The translations under genes and the position numbers were made by a program. Under the pieces are notes generated by a model. It did no database searches, was not told the origin of the DNA, and was given only the letters and a program-made list of their open reading frames with translations. From positions 6,539,875 to 6,603,874 of the forward strand of contig NC_133300.1 in the NCBI RefSeq assembly GCF_005239225.2: a stretch of DNA of 64,000 bases. Reading direction: 5' to 3'. This stretch comes from Populus alba (Eukaryota; Streptophyta; Magnoliopsida; Malpighiales; Salicaceae). Each line of letters starts with the position of its first letter. Positions within the stretch are counted from its first letter, which is position 1. This document shows positions 33,066 to 47,300 of this stretch, piece after piece.

Positions 33066-35124
33066 CTAGCTTTGATACCCGCGCGATGCCGCGGGTTATT
33101 TTTTTTTTATAAAAAATATTTAAAAAAATAAAAATAAAAAAATCTTGGGTTTTTTTGCAAAGTTATACTCAAGAATATTGGGTTTGGCTGCAACGCCTGA
33201 TCTAAAAGTAATATTTATAATATTAATAATAAAATTAAACTTGCATGACCCAAGTTTAAGTGAGCCTAGTTGTAACACCAGACTCAAAAATATTGGATGT
33301 GAGTCTGGCTATAAGGTCGTGTCATAAAAGTGTGATAATTAAATAGATTAATTAAAAAAACAAAGAAAAAAATCAACATAAAGGAAAAAACTAATGAATA
33401 AAAAGAAAAGGAAGTTGAATTAATTGGGTTAACCCTTTAAACCAAGTTATCCCGTAAAACCTGGAATTTGCGTCATGAAAGTTTGATAACTAAATAGAAA
33501 AAAAAATAACGGGTTTACCCAGAATTAACCGGGTTAACCCATCAAATCAAGTTAACTCGTCAAGCCCAAGATACGTGTCATGAAAATCTGATAATTAAAT
33601 AGAAAGAAAATTAACTTTAACAAACTAAACTAAATGAAAAAAATAACTCGTCAAATCAAGTTAACCCATCAAACCTGAGATTTATATCATGAAAATATGA
33701 TAACTAAATAAAAATAAATTTAACATTAACAAAATAAATCAAACAAAAAAAATTCATTAAAAAAATTTAAAAAGAAAAAACAAAAGAAAAAAACAGTCAT
33801 ATAATATAATACAATATAATGATTATTATAATGAAAAAACATGGGGAAAGCTAAAGCTAAAGCTAAATTCTCAACCAACTCAATATTAAAAAAATAAATT
33901 TAACAAAGATAATTTAAAAAATAAACATGTGGGGGAAACACTACAGCCAAACAAAAATCATGCAAGGGAAGCACTGTAGTAATCCATAGTGTTTTTTCTT
34001 TTCTTTTTGAAAAAAGCTATAAAGCTAAGTTCTCAACCAGCTTAATATAGAAAAAAATAAATTAAGATCCGTGTAATGAAAGTATGATAACTAAATTAAA
34101 AAAAAATTTCACATCAACAAACTAAATTAAACAAAACAAATTCATTAAAAGAAAAAAAATACAAAGAAAAAGAAAAAAAAAAAACCCATGGGCAAAACAA
34201 AAAAAAAAGTCAAGTGTTTCACTGTGTGCACAGTGATACATTATACATAAAAAATAGAAGAAACAAAAGCGAGGGAAAAAAAAAAAAACAAAGATGCTAC
34301 AATGAAAAAAACATTTTAAAAAAAAAAAACAAAAGCAAAAGAAAAAAAAGGAAATACAGACAAAAAAAACCAAAAAAAAAAGCCACAGAAGAAAAAACAA
34401 AACAAAAAACTACAAAAAAAAAAAACAGCTTTAGCTACAGTGAAAAAACATGACCCGCGCGATGCCTTAGGTTTTTTTACAAAGTTATATTTAAGAGTCT
34501 TAGATTTGACTACAATGCCTAACCCAAACGTAATATTTATAATAACATTAAACTTGAAAGATCCAAGTTTAAGTGGGTTTGACTGCAATACAAAACCCAA
34601 TAGTCTTGGATATGAGTCTAGCTGCAAAGTTGTGTCATAAAAGTGTAATACTTAAATTGATTAATTAAAAAGAAAAAAAAAACCAACATGAAAAAAAAAT
34701 CTGAATTAACTGGGTTAACCCGTAAAACCTGAGATTCGTGTTATGAAAGTTTGATAACTAAATAGAAAAAAATTTAATATCAACAAACTAAATAAAAAAA
34801 ATTAATTAAAAAAAATAAAGGCATCAACATTTTCACCGTGGATTGTACTGTGCAGTCCATAGTGAAAGGCATAAAAAGAAAAAAAAAGCAAAAAATAATA
34901 ATTAAAGACATCAATCTTTTTACCATGGACTACATACAATATTAAAAGATTAAATCGAAAGAACAAAACTAATGAGGAAAAAGAAAAACAATCTGAATCA
35001 ACTGGGTTAACCCGTCAAACCTGGGATCCGTGTCATGAAAGTCTAATAATCAAACACAAAAAAATTAATATTAAAAAAACTAAATTAAAAGAATAATTAC
35101 AAAAAAGAAGAAGAAAAAAAGATA

Positions 35125-35187
<63 letters not shown>

Positions 35188-36120
35188 GGCATCAGCTTTT
35201 TCATTGTGGACTGCACTGCGCAGTCCACAGTAAAGAGCTTAAAAAGGAAAAGGAAAAATAAAAAAACAAAACAAAGGCATCCATCACAGGTTATTTTTTT
35301 TTCTTGCATAAAAAATATCAAAAAATGCTAAGATCTAAGAGTGTTATGTCTTTCTGTAAAGATATACCCAAAAGCCTTTGGTCTAGCTATAACGCTTGAC
35401 CCAAAAGTAATATTTATAATAATATTAAACTTACATGACTCAAGTTTAAGTGAGTCTGGTTGTAACACCAAACCCAAGAGCCTTGAATGTAGGTCTAGTT
35501 GCAAGGTCGTGTCATAAAAGTGTGATAATTAAATAGATTAATTAAAAAAAAAAAAACAAAGAAAGAAACCTACATGAAGAAAAAGAAAAAAAATCTGAAT
35601 TAACTGGGTTAACCTTTCAAACCAGGATAACCCGTCAAACCTTAGATTCACGTCTTGAAAGTTTAATAACTAAATAGAAGAAAAAAAATTGACGGATTAA
35701 CCTGTCAAGCTTGGAATACATGTCATGAAAGTCTGATAATTAAATAGAAAGAAATTTAACATTTACAAACTAAACTGAATGAAAAAATTAATTAAAAAGA
35801 AAAAAGCAAAAAAAATAAAATGTTTAATTAACTCGTCAAATCAGGTTAACCCGTTAAACTCGAGATCAATTAACAAACTAAATTAAATATAAAAAAAAAT
35901 TAAAAGGAAAAAAAAATAAGAAAGAAGCAAAAAAAAACAACCCATAAAGGCATAAAAAACTAAAAAATATACAGAAAAAAAATGAAAACGAAAAATAATA
36001 TATATTATAATATAATAATATAATTATAATTATAATTATAATAATAATAATTATTATTATTATATATAAGTATAATTAAAAGGCATGGGGAAGCTACAAT
36101 GCTTTCCCATGCTATTTAGA
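33066..36120 (-). mobile_element. Composite Helitron-like repeat block
   Basis: On the minus strand the left edge has the classic Helitron 3' terminus: a GC hairpin with 7-bp arms (acccgcg and cgcgggt, 33,077-33,096), 7 nt, then CTAG (33,066-33,069) followed by a T. This fits insertion between A and T. Three related units follow. The hairpin sequence recurs in decayed form at 34,453-34,472, and the adjoining block (gttatactcaagaatattgg and onward) recurs at about 34,483 and 35,359. Each unit contains gggttaaccc-gtcaaacc-type segments and gtgtcat-aaagt-tgataa. The right (5') edge near 36,120 is a guess. No helicase is encoded. Non-autonomous ancestry is inferred. Confidence 0.55.
35124..35186. 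repeat. (AAT)n microsatellite
   Basis: About twenty uninterrupted AAT units inside the Helitron-like block. On the minus strand it makes a poly-leucine frame, which is not a gene. Confidence 0.95.
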
Positions 36121-36282
36121 GTTCTTTAATATATAAAACAGTCCAACAAGTAAAAAAACCCCTTAAATAAATCAAATAAATAATAACAAGTGTATTTAAA
36201 GAATTCAAATCTAAAAACTGTTTAAAGATTAAACACTTACTTTTATACGGGCTTAGATTCAACTCCACGAATCCAAAGTCCA

Positions 36283-37164
36283 GGCCCATATCCAATCTCA
36301 AAAACCCGACCCGACCCGACTCCTGCCCAACACTACATTGGTCATTCGTTCTCTGCTTTCTCTCAAGCGCTAAGGCACGAGGAAAGCTAGCTATCCCGGT
36401 CGGAGATTATCGTTATCACCTTTGGGATATAAGTCAATCCTTTTAAATTACTAGGTAACATCTCAATCCATTCACTCCTATTTCTTTTCTTTTTTTAACA
36501 TCACCGTTGCTTCCAAATTCAAACTTTTCTTTCTTTCCTCTTAGAAATTTATGTTTTCTTCGTTTATATATTTTCCAAGCAAGAATTAAAGTACGGTTTG
36601 TTTAGTGCTTATTATTTCAACGAATTTATGTTTCCTTTTTAGTATTTTTGGCTTTATTTTTTAATTTAATTTCTCTTCGATTTGTGGTTTTTATTTTCGA
36701 TTTTTTTTTATTTTTGCTTTATTCAGTATTTTATAGGTCTCTGCTAGGGTTTGATTTTTGGTTACTTACACAAACTTCCTTTTCAATTGGGAATTGAAAA
36801 TTTAGGAGAATTTTTATTTTTTTTTAATTTATTTCATGGAGAGTTCGAGTGCGGTTTACTGCTCACTGTTTCAACGAACTTAAATTTCTAAATTTGTAGT
36901 ATTTTTGGATTAAATTTCTTATTTTCTCTTCTTTTTTGTGTTTTTTTTTTTTTCATAAGTTAATCTGTGGTTTCCATTTTCGAATTTCGATGATGTAGTT
37001 TTTTTTAGCTCCCTTTTTGAAACTTCTTCTCATTTGTTTCTGTTTTCCACGTGGATTTTTATGAAATGAAGTAAATAAAAAACTGAATTTTAAATAGTTA
37101 TTCAGCTTTTTTTTCCTTAGTTTAATAGCTGAAAGCTGGAGTTTTTCCATTTTGATGATTATAG
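36283..37164 (+). promoter_or_regulatory. TAF1 promoter region, 5' UTR and leader intron
   Basis: ggcccatat (36,283-36,291) fits the plant UP1/site II-type element GGCCCAWWW, common in housekeeping genes. C/T-rich sequence (about 36,341-36,370) probably surrounds the start of transcription; there is no clear TATA box. A leader exon appears to end at 36,454 (ctag|gtaaca). An intron of about 710 bp with pyrimidine-rich sequence ends at 37,164 (ttatag|gcaaa). This leaves 19 untranslated bases before the start codon. Confidence 0.5.
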
Positions 37165-37183
37165 GCAAAACTGTCTTTAAATC

Positions 37184-40100
37184 ATGAGTGGAGGTGGCTA
37201 TGACTCCGGAAGTGCTTCTGACGATGGTAAGTAGGTTATTTGACGCAATAGTATGACGAGATTTGATTGTTTTATGCTCATTGTTATAATAATCATTGGT
37301 TGAATTCTGTATATAAATGCGGCTTTTGAAGGCTTTCTGGAGTTGTGTGTCTTCTTTGTTATGGACGGTGAAGGGCATTGTTGTTTTGTACTCGGACACG
37401 GTGTTGTAATAGATATAGGTAGAATTATGATGGCCCTGGTGTATTGACTGCTTGTGTAATTAAAGTCTGTAGTCTTTGGTTTTAATGGCTGTCGTTTAAG
37501 TTGATTTTGTTCCCGTAGTTAGACAACCTTGTGAAACACAAAACTGTGAAAATCAAATTGGTAAAAAAGGAAGAAGAAAGAAAAGAAAGAATTGGGATGT
37601 GTTTCTTATATGTATTCAAAATTAGTTGCTTTTCTTTTTCATCTGTATGTTTTTTTTTTTTTTTTTTATAACTCTTATGTGGTCATCCTATCCTAATGTT
37701 TGGATGACTTTTGGACAGATGATGACGAGGAATATGAGGAAGTTGGTGGTAACCGATTTTTGGGTTTTATGTTTGGGAATGTTGATAATTCTGGTGATCT
37801 TGATGCTGATTACCTTGATGAGGTGAGCTTATGTCTCTTTTATATTTGATCTTTTATTTCTTGTATTACTTGCTGTAAAAGGTTTCATAAACGTGCACAT
37901 GTATTGCAAGTGACAGTTGGCATCCCTTTGAAACTGAGATTGTGTGAAAGCAGTACTTTTTATTTGAGACAGGAAAAAAAACAAAAACCATAAGAGGCTT
38001 AGGCTGGTGAAATGAAGAAATAACAGTGTCTTAAGAATTCAAAGATGTAAAATAAACTAAACTTCATTGGCAATGGTCATTTGTTGTGGCTTGGTTCTTG
38101 GGAGGTGAGATTGAGTGAAAAAGTTTTCAAATCTCAATATGAAAACCTCTGGTAGCCCCAGATTGTTAAGTGGATGAAATTTGATCTTTTCCTAAATTCT
38201 TTTTTTTTTCCTTTTTTTTTAATCTGGTAAATGTGTGTTGTTCAGCCATGAGCAGTACAGACAAAGTCAGTTTATGACATCTTAGAAATTTCAAGTCATG
38301 TTCAGGCATGCAGTAGCTTTGTTTTGCAGCAACTTCTATGTTCTCATTCCATAATGCAACTGAGTTGTGGGCTTGCTGCGTTTAACATACATTCTTCTTT
38401 TGCTTTTAACAAGGAACATCCTTGTTTGTTATTATGGTAGTTTTTCAGTTCGATATTCTCACTTGTGGTGCTAAACTATATAATTTCAGGATGCAAAGGA
38501 GCATCTTGCCGCATTAGCTGACAAGTTGGGTTCGTCGCTAACAGAAATTGATGTATGGAAAATTTGTATCATGTGTTATGTTTTTTAGCTTTCCGTTCTC
38601 AATTATGCTTGGGCAGATTTCTTCCCTTTTTTTCTTTTGGCTTGACACTATAATCTCATGCTATTCTATTTTCAGTTGTCAGTGAAGTCACACCAAACAT
38701 CCACTGATGCTGCAGAACAAGGTGATGTTGTCTGCCAGGAAAAACTCTGTCATGCAGTTTTTGATGTTGTGTTAGTATCTTTGGTTCTTTAACTAAACAA
38801 TCGCTCTCTCTCTCTCTCTCTGTTGTTTTTTATTTGTCTTGACTTGCATTTACTGGTAACACTTTAAGAAGCTCTGTTTGGATTCTTCTACTAATTTGGC
38901 ATACTGGTTAATGAAACATAAATTGTCATGCCTAAGATGCTTTGCAAGTTATGAACTCTTGTTTTATTTCTATTATTGTATGTCAAGTATGCGGGGAAGC
39001 TTTCCAATTTGATCATATGGCTCTCTCTTACGATGACACTTCTGTTTAAAAGATAAAACTTACTTAAAGGAACATAATCAGTAATCTCAAGTTTTGAGGC
39101 ATGCATAGTCACCAGAGCAATACCTGGATTAACATGAAGAAACAATTGGTTGAATCCCATGAAACCATTTCATAGAAGTAAATTGACTTTGATTCTTGAG
39201 AAATAATTTTTTAGGGTATCTTTAGCTTTTTGAATAATAATAATGAGACTTAGAAAATAATGAAAGATTAGGTTGTCATGAATATGCTGAAAGATATTTG
39301 TTAAGTGGATGAAAGTATGCCGGAATGCACATGCAACCTCCCAGCAAAGACATCAAGGATCTGAATAATGAAGGAATCCTGTAGAACTCTCAGGAAACAC
39401 CTTAAAACCACCCAAAGCATGATACCATAGGAATGCAAACAAACTATCTGATCTGACAACATTTGTCCTTGGTGGCAAAGCCCATAATGTTATTTCTTTT
39501 TTCCTTTTATTGTTGATTTTTTTTTTTTGGTGGGAGGTGTGGAAAATACATCCTTTTCTGTTGTATATAACTATTATCAATATGAATATATTGGGGAATT
39601 GGGGAAACATAGTTCTTCATAAATAATGTTATCCCAATTTCCAAATACATTCAGAATAATAATAGTCACATGCTATTGCGGAAACTAATGCATGTCCAGC
39701 TCTTTAAATAAGTTAAATAGAATTTCTTGAACCAACATTTAAATGAAAGAAGAAAAGGAGCATTAACTGAATCTAAGACTATGCTTGATGTTTTTTCAAA
39801 CGCTGGAAATTATCAGTGGTTGGAGTTGAGACTAAATTTTCAGAATGGGAAGAATTTTTCAAGTAACTCATATCTTTGCTCTTATTCTCAGTGATAATTG
39901 ATAAAAAATTGGGAGTATCATTAGTTTGTGATTAGGAGAATCTAACAGTCTGGTTTTTTCTGTACATCTAGTAGAAGTCAGTGTGAAGCTAATCAGGTTT
40001 GCAAGTCATGTTATGTTAATATTTGGTCTGGCCTAGCCAAATGAAAGGTTCTAGTTAAATATACTTGGTTTTACTAAAAATACTCACTAATGAATTTATT

Positions 40101-41355
40101 TCTGAAAATGGTCATGTTTTCATTTTCAGGGTTGGATAGGTTGTCTTTTTGGGTGTCTCAAAATATTTTTTTGTCAAGTTCAAGCCATGTCAGAAATTTC
40201 CAACCATTCCTCTGGCAACATGTTCTATGCTGCAAGAACAAATTATACACCTTTTGGAATGGACTTGTGAATAAGAGCTCAAACAAACAGTCAAAAGTTT
40301 GTTTTAATGATTTTGCTGCCCACTGTTTGAATACACTTTAGGTTGTAAGCTACTATAGTCTGATTTGTTCAACCTAATGTTTGCAAGCATTGGACTTGTT
40401 AGATAAGCTGCTTCATTTCTTGTCCTCTTACTAGAATTTGACTTCAAATACTTCTATGTATTAGAGATTAATATAAAACCATACTTGGAGCTTCACTTAA
40501 CAACTTAAGCTTTTGAGTTGAATTAGTTCTTTTGATATGGTATCAGAACCTTGATGACTAAACGGTTATGAATTTGAATTTCACCACTCTCATTCTGACT
40601 AATTAAATTAGCAACATTAAGCACGAGGTATTGATGGATCTGTCCAAGTTTCATACTCAAAAGACTTTCAATTAAGGAGGCGTATTAAAGAGTAATATAA
40701 AACCATTCTTGGAACTTCACTTAACAACTGAAGTTGTTAAGCTTTTGGATTAAATTGGTTCTTTGACATTGTGTTCGTCTAGTTGGGGTTAATTTGACTC
40801 CTTTTCTTGGTATTGGGACTCTTCTTATGAATACTTCTTGGATTTGAGATTAATGCCTGGATGCATATTTTGATGGTGTCCAATGATATTCTTTCTTGCA
40901 TATGTACATACGCATGCATCCATAAAATGTTGTGCATTTATGTGTGTGTCAAAATATGTAGATTCCACACCATCATACTCATACATATTGCTGTTTGTGT
41001 TTAGGTAACTTGTAGTTTCTCTTGTGGCTTACCCCATTCAACCTTCTGATTATAAGTTTACTTTGTATTTGTGCTGCTAGATTATGATGCAAAGGCTGAA
41101 GATGCCGTTGATTACGAAGACTTTGATGAACAATACGAAGGGCCTGAGACTCAAGGTGTCAGTGAGGAGGACTACTTGTTGTCAAAAAAGAATTATATTT
41201 TGTCTGAATCCTCATTGCAGCCTCCTACATCCGACAATGAAGATTATGATGAGGATGTGGAAGAGGAACTTGAAAAGGAACCTGTCGTTTCGGATAAAAT
41301 TCTTGAATTTCAAACTGCCTCTCTATCAGGTTTGCTTTTGGGTGATTCACATTGG

Positions 41356-41396
<41 letters not shown>

Positions 41397-44300
41397 GTTT
41401 GATCTGGAATATATGTAATCATTTTCCATGTAAGATATTGAATGCCGTTGCTCTCATCTCTTAAGGTTTTATTACTCATAGCCTATTCTGTGGTTTTAGT
41501 GGTTCAGATACATTCTTTCCTTAACCCCTCTCAAGCTTTTATATTGAAATCTGGTACTATTCTCTTTAATTAAAAGATTGGAATTCTGAATTTTGATGTT
41601 TTGGTGTTTCTCATTTTCGCTGCTGGTCAGATCAGAACTTGGTTTCTCTGAAAAATGCTGGCATTTATATTCTCATTTGTGTTTGTTTTCATTCATTTGA
41701 TCCATTTTTCCTTCGGTTACATTATTTTTAGGTTATGGTGATTCTCTAAAGTTTGTGGGGCTTGTTCTAGTGTTAAACAAATGTTGGATATCTTTTTGCG
41801 TTTTTCTCATCAATAATTGTAGCCAAGGGATATTATTCTGATCGATCAGGTTCTATCTGGGATTTTAGGAGAGTGTGCTGTATTTTTGTAGCATGCACAT
41901 TATGCTTCCTCTGTCAACACTTGGTTTAAGAGGTTTGCTGGTGATGCCACTTCTTGGCCTTTGTTTTTCTTTTTTCTTATTTTTTTCCTGTTTTATATGA
42001 TTATATCTCTCTTTCAAAGAAGTAGCTGTCTTTTTCTCATGTTGTACATACATTTATATCCATATGTCATCCAAAAAATCTTATATTTTTTGCTCTTTGT
42101 TTGGGGTTTGCAAAAACATAGGATGCCATCAGTTCTGTTATGGCAATTTCTTGGCATTAGAATTGACTTTTACCTGACTGGACCCACCTTTTGGATAATA
42201 TCAATTGTGAGGAATGGACTTTGTTTATGTCAAATACAGCTTGGATTATCTAAGACACCAAGTCACCAATGTGTGACTGTCAGATAAACCGAAATATGTT
42301 TTCGGAGCAAATCTTTGGGTATATGATGTGCATTAACTCAGACATGTTGGGCTTGCTGGTCTGGTTCAGTCAACTCCATCTCTGGGCATTAATTTGCCCT
42401 ACTAGCTGTCTTGGATCAGAATGTTAGGTAGTGCATTTTTGCCTCAACCTAGCAAATCCTCATTTCAAGGGCTCAGATTCAGCAGCTCTAATTCATTAAA
42501 CATATATATATTTTTATCCCATTTTCCTTTTTGTCTTTATTCGTTCTATAGCCCACAAATGTTTCTTGGTGGATCACACCCATTTTGTTGGAACCTGGAA
42601 GAGTTTTTGGTATGACGTACAAATGTAGTATCAGCTGTTTGGGTGGACTTTCTGTGTTAGATTTCAGCAATGTCTGGATTCATTTTGCCCTACATTCAGT
42701 TTTGTGCTCTCAGACAGCTGAATGTGTGTTTGCTTGAAGTAATTCAAATTGTAGCATCCACCTAGGAGTTTTTGCAGTACAATTGAACCTGATGATTTCT
42801 ACCAAGCTTTTCTCCAAATTTGAACTTTCTGAGTAGCTCTATTGTCTCTGAGATTTTGCTTAACTGACACAAGAAAAGGCTATAGAATCAAGGAAATTCT
42901 TGGAGATAAGTGATAACTCATCTGACTATGTGACCTCACATATATCCTTTTTTTTTTCTCTTAATAAAATTGTCACAAATATTTTATTTCAATTTGAGGT
43001 TATTATCCTTGGCTATGGAATAGTCATTTGTTTTTTACCATGAATATCCCCACTCGCACACACACAAGCTTTTCAATTTTCTAAATTGTGCTAGCAAGAT
43101 TATTTAGTTTAGAATCTCCTTTTCAGGTCAGCAAGATGTTGGAGTAGTTTCAGGAGTAGGAGTAGAGAAGTCTTCTCAGGATGATGTAGAACTTGGTTCC
43201 ATGGATTCTGAAAGTTCTGATGCTAAATCAGAAGATATTCATGAGGTCATTTTACCATATTCTTCAATTTTCTGTAGGTGTTACATATTATTGCATTTGC
43301 ATTCTAAATGCTGTTGGATGATGTTGTCATCAGCAAATGTTTAGTCTCATTTAAGAAACCACTGTATATGGACATGTTTAAAAGATGAGTGCAAGCCTTT
43401 GGATTGTAAAAACATTTGTGCATGTTTGATTATGATGTCAATATAGATGAATGCTAGCAAGTTACTCAAACTTCTATCTGGTATTCACTGTGTGCCAATT
43501 CTCTGGAAAGGAACAAAGCTCAAAATAAAAATAAAAAATGCTCCAATTCTGTTGAGTGTCAGCTAGGGAAACATTCTAAAAGCCCCCAAAGCATTGCATC
43601 ACAAGGATGCAAAATCTTGATTGAAACAGTTCCCGTGGTTTGTTTAGATCCGGACATCCTCTTAGTTTGCTTACCCCTTGTTTGCACTATCCCATATATT
43701 CTGGTGTTATTAGAATATACCTTGGGAGACTATGTTGTTCCACAACTATCTTCTCGATGGGAAGTGATCCTTGAAAAGTTTTACTGGTTCTTTCCATCTA
43801 GAAAAACCAGATAGTTGCCAATTAAGACACGTGTTGTTGAAGTATTGGAACATTTCCTCTTTCCTAAACCCAGAAAGGCAGCTGCCAAGAATTCTGCCTT
43901 CCTCATCAAAGAACTCAACATCACCCATGGCACAACTCTAATAGCAAATAATCACATCCCACACTTTTTTGAGGAATGGAGGAAAGAAGATGGTACAGAG
44001 ACGGAAAACATGTTTATGCTTCAAACCTGGGAGTTAATTTGCTGCTTGCACTTCTGAAATGTTAACCTGATAAATCTTGATTGTCTGTTAATCAAAGACA
44101 TACAATGTTTTCTGTGTGACATGGTCAATAAAATATGGCAAGGTGTAAGTGTGCAACATCTTTGACCCGAGATTCTGAATAATTCTTTTGCATCCTTTTG
44201 CAATAGTTATCTTGTTGTTCTGTGTCTTATTGAGGTCTTTATGCTGAAGCAGGAGGAAGTTGATCATGTCGAGGGGCCTCTAGATGGTAAAGGTCCCAGT

Positions 44301-47300
44301 CCACTTCCTATTTTGTTTATAGAAGATGGGATGGAGATCTTAAAGTTTTCTGAAATATTTTCTATCCATGAACCTTCGAAGAAAGGAAAAAAAAGAGATC
44401 ACAGATATTCCATTTTCAAAGGTCTGCTCTCTTGCTTTCTGTATTTTCTTTCAGGCGTGATGTTTCCATCTCATAATCATTTAACTTGCTCTAGCAATGT
44501 CACAGTGAATATAACCTGTGCACCACATGTGCAATTTGCATTGTACACTCTTCTTTTCATTTCTTTTTAGTTTCTAGTTTCTTGGGTTTGCTCTTCAATA
44601 ATGAGGAAGCATTGTCTATTAATTAGGTGCCTGTCATCTTATGGTTTGCTTTTTTCTTGATTTCTGTTTTAACTTTCTTGTTTAACTCATTTTCAGAGAA
44701 GTATACATCTATGGATGCTTCTGATATTGTTGAAGAGGATGAAGAGGTGTTTTTAAAGGACTCTGGTCAACTGTTTCCATCACATTTGCTTGTAAATCAA
44801 CATGACATCTCAATCTTGAGCGAAGATGCTGCAGAATTAGCAAGATTTGGAACTGTTCATGGAGCTATTAAAACGTCTGTTCAAATTGAGGAACAAAGAA
44901 AGAACTCTTATCTTAGTGCTGAACCAATGAACAAGGAAGTGGAATGGAAGTCTCCAGTGCATTCAAAATTCTACCCCCTTGATCAGCAAGACTGGCAAGA
45001 GAGAATTCTTTGGGACAATTCCCCAGCTATCAGTGACAACTCTGTAGAGAGTTTTGATCTCTCGGGACCTGACACTGGATCTTCATTTATTAGGGAAAGT
45101 GAACAAGTGACTAGTCCACAAAATCGTTGTTCGGAGCTCCCAGTGGAGTTAAATGAGAACACCAGTAACTTTCTTTGGAACAGGTCTTCTGTTCTCTTGG
45201 AGTCCTTTGGCTCAGAAGACTCTTCAGAACCTGGAAATCTTCCATTCTCAGAAAGCAGATGCCATCCACAACTTCTGAGATTGGAATCTCAGATGGAAGT
45301 GGATAGCTCTAGTCATGTTGATGATAGAAGAGAGAATAATAGTGCTGAGCTTCATGAAAGTGATGCTGTAAGGCGTTTCAGCAAGCTCACATTGCAAAAT
45401 AGAGATTTGATGGAAGGATCTTGGTTAGATAATATAATATGGGAACCAAATGAAACTAACATAAATCCTAAGCTGATTCTTGATCTTCAAGATAAGCAGA
45501 TGCTCTTCGAAATTTTGGATCACAGGGATAGTAAGCATCTTCAACTTCACGCGGGGGCAATGATCATAACTCGAACCCTAAAGCAAAGGGTTTCTCATGA
45601 GCTGCTAGGCCATGGAAATCGATCTGGTTGGCAATTCAACATTGCTAATGACAAATTCTACATGAACAGGAAAATTTCTCAGCAATTGCAATCAAATTCT
45701 AATAAACGAACTGCATATGGCATTAAAATACATCACTCTGCGCCTGCGATAAAGCTTCAGACAATGAAATTGAAGTTGAGCAAGTAAGTTTTAGTGGCCT
45801 ACCATGTAGTAGGTTTTTTTTTTAAGCTATCTCATTTCTGTGGTCTTATTGACAGTTATTCTTCAATTATTGAGAAGGTTAGATGGGGCTGGGTTTCCCC
45901 TTTGAAAAGCTATGTTTGATCAATTTAGCATATTTAAAGCTTTTTTCAATTCATAATTTTCAATATTTTAATATAAGATAGCCTATCCAAACTCACAGTG
46001 AGGGATAGAATCGCTTAAGAGGGAAAACATCTTATGAGTAGAAGTGATGTACTTCTGTGAGTTAAAGGTATTATTTTTTGCAGGGTAAAAGGAAAAGGGG
46101 CCAGAATAATACTAATGGATGACCTTGGATGATAATGTAGTGATTTTTGATGAAGGCAAGAAATCAATCATGAATTTTTTATTTGAGTTACTCGATATGA
46201 GTGCCTTGTTACTTACCAAAAAAGGAAAAGGGTGTTGTGATAGCTCGGCATTTGTGCTATTGACTTGGATTTTCTTATTGATCATTTACATATATGAATT
46301 TGATATTGATATTTTGATTAGAAGCCATTTGTTTGGTGATTCTTTGCCTGTTTGTTTTCTTTTATTTGAAATATTTATTCTTCTTAAGTTTGCATCTTAT
46401 GTTACTGGAGCAAGAACCTATAATAGTGCTAGGCACCTCAGGCAAGAGGAAGCCTAATCACCTTAAGGCTCCATGCTCTTTAGTATAATTGATTCTGGTG
46501 TTTTTCTTGTTTTCTTTTCAGCAAGCTTTATTGCTTCTAATATATGTCATGTTTTCTTGACTTGAATGTAATTCAAGTCTGGGTTCATGATATATATTTT
46601 ACCTATCAATTCTATGTCCTGCTTTTTCTATATATTCCTTTTGAATATAATCCACTGTTTTGCAGTAAAGATTTAGCTAATTTTCATCGACCTAAAGCTT
46701 TATGGTATCCCCATGACCATGAGGTGGCTGTCAAAGAACGAGGGAAGCTACCTACAGTAGGACCAATGAAAATTATATTAAAGAGCTTAGGGGGCAAAGG
46801 AAGTAAGGTACATGTGGATGCTGAGGAAACTGTCTCTTCTGTCAAAGCAAAAGCTTCAAAAAAGCTAGGTTGTAATCACTTTTCTGGTTGCAATATGCCC
46901 AATTTATGTTTTAATTTTCTTGTATTGTGAATCCACTTTTACGATGTGTTATTTCTAAATTATTTAAGAAGACTAAGAACTTACTTGAAATATTCTTTTT
47001 ATAGATTTCAAGCCGTCAGAAACTGTGAAGATATTTTATTTGGGGAAGGAGCTTGAAGACCACATGTCTCTTGCTGCTCAAAATGTTCAGCCAAACTCCT
47101 TGCTTCATCTAGTTCGTACAAAAATTCATTTGTGGCCAAGGGCACAAAAGATTCCAGGTGAAAACAAGTCTCTGCGCCCTCCAGGGGCATTTAAGAAGAA
47201 ATCTGACCTTTCTGTAAAAGATGGTCACATTTTCCTAATGGAGTAAGTGAAAGAAAAATCTTTCTTCTTTACCTGTTTACTTCTTTACAAGATTTGTCTA

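Noticed and set aside
34122..34627. Phe- and Lys-rich frames in the Helitron-like block
   Set aside because: They are made by poly-A/poly-T tracts within repeats.
41071..41394. Separate small gene ending in IYIYIY
   Set aside because: This is TAF1 exon 41,081-41,329 read on into the intron's TA microsatellite.
43815..44057. 80-codon frame in a TAF1 intron (with overlapping minus-strand frames)
   Set aside because: It lies between well-defined splice sites of TAF1 and has no recognised domain; possibly part of an old repeat, not a nested gene.
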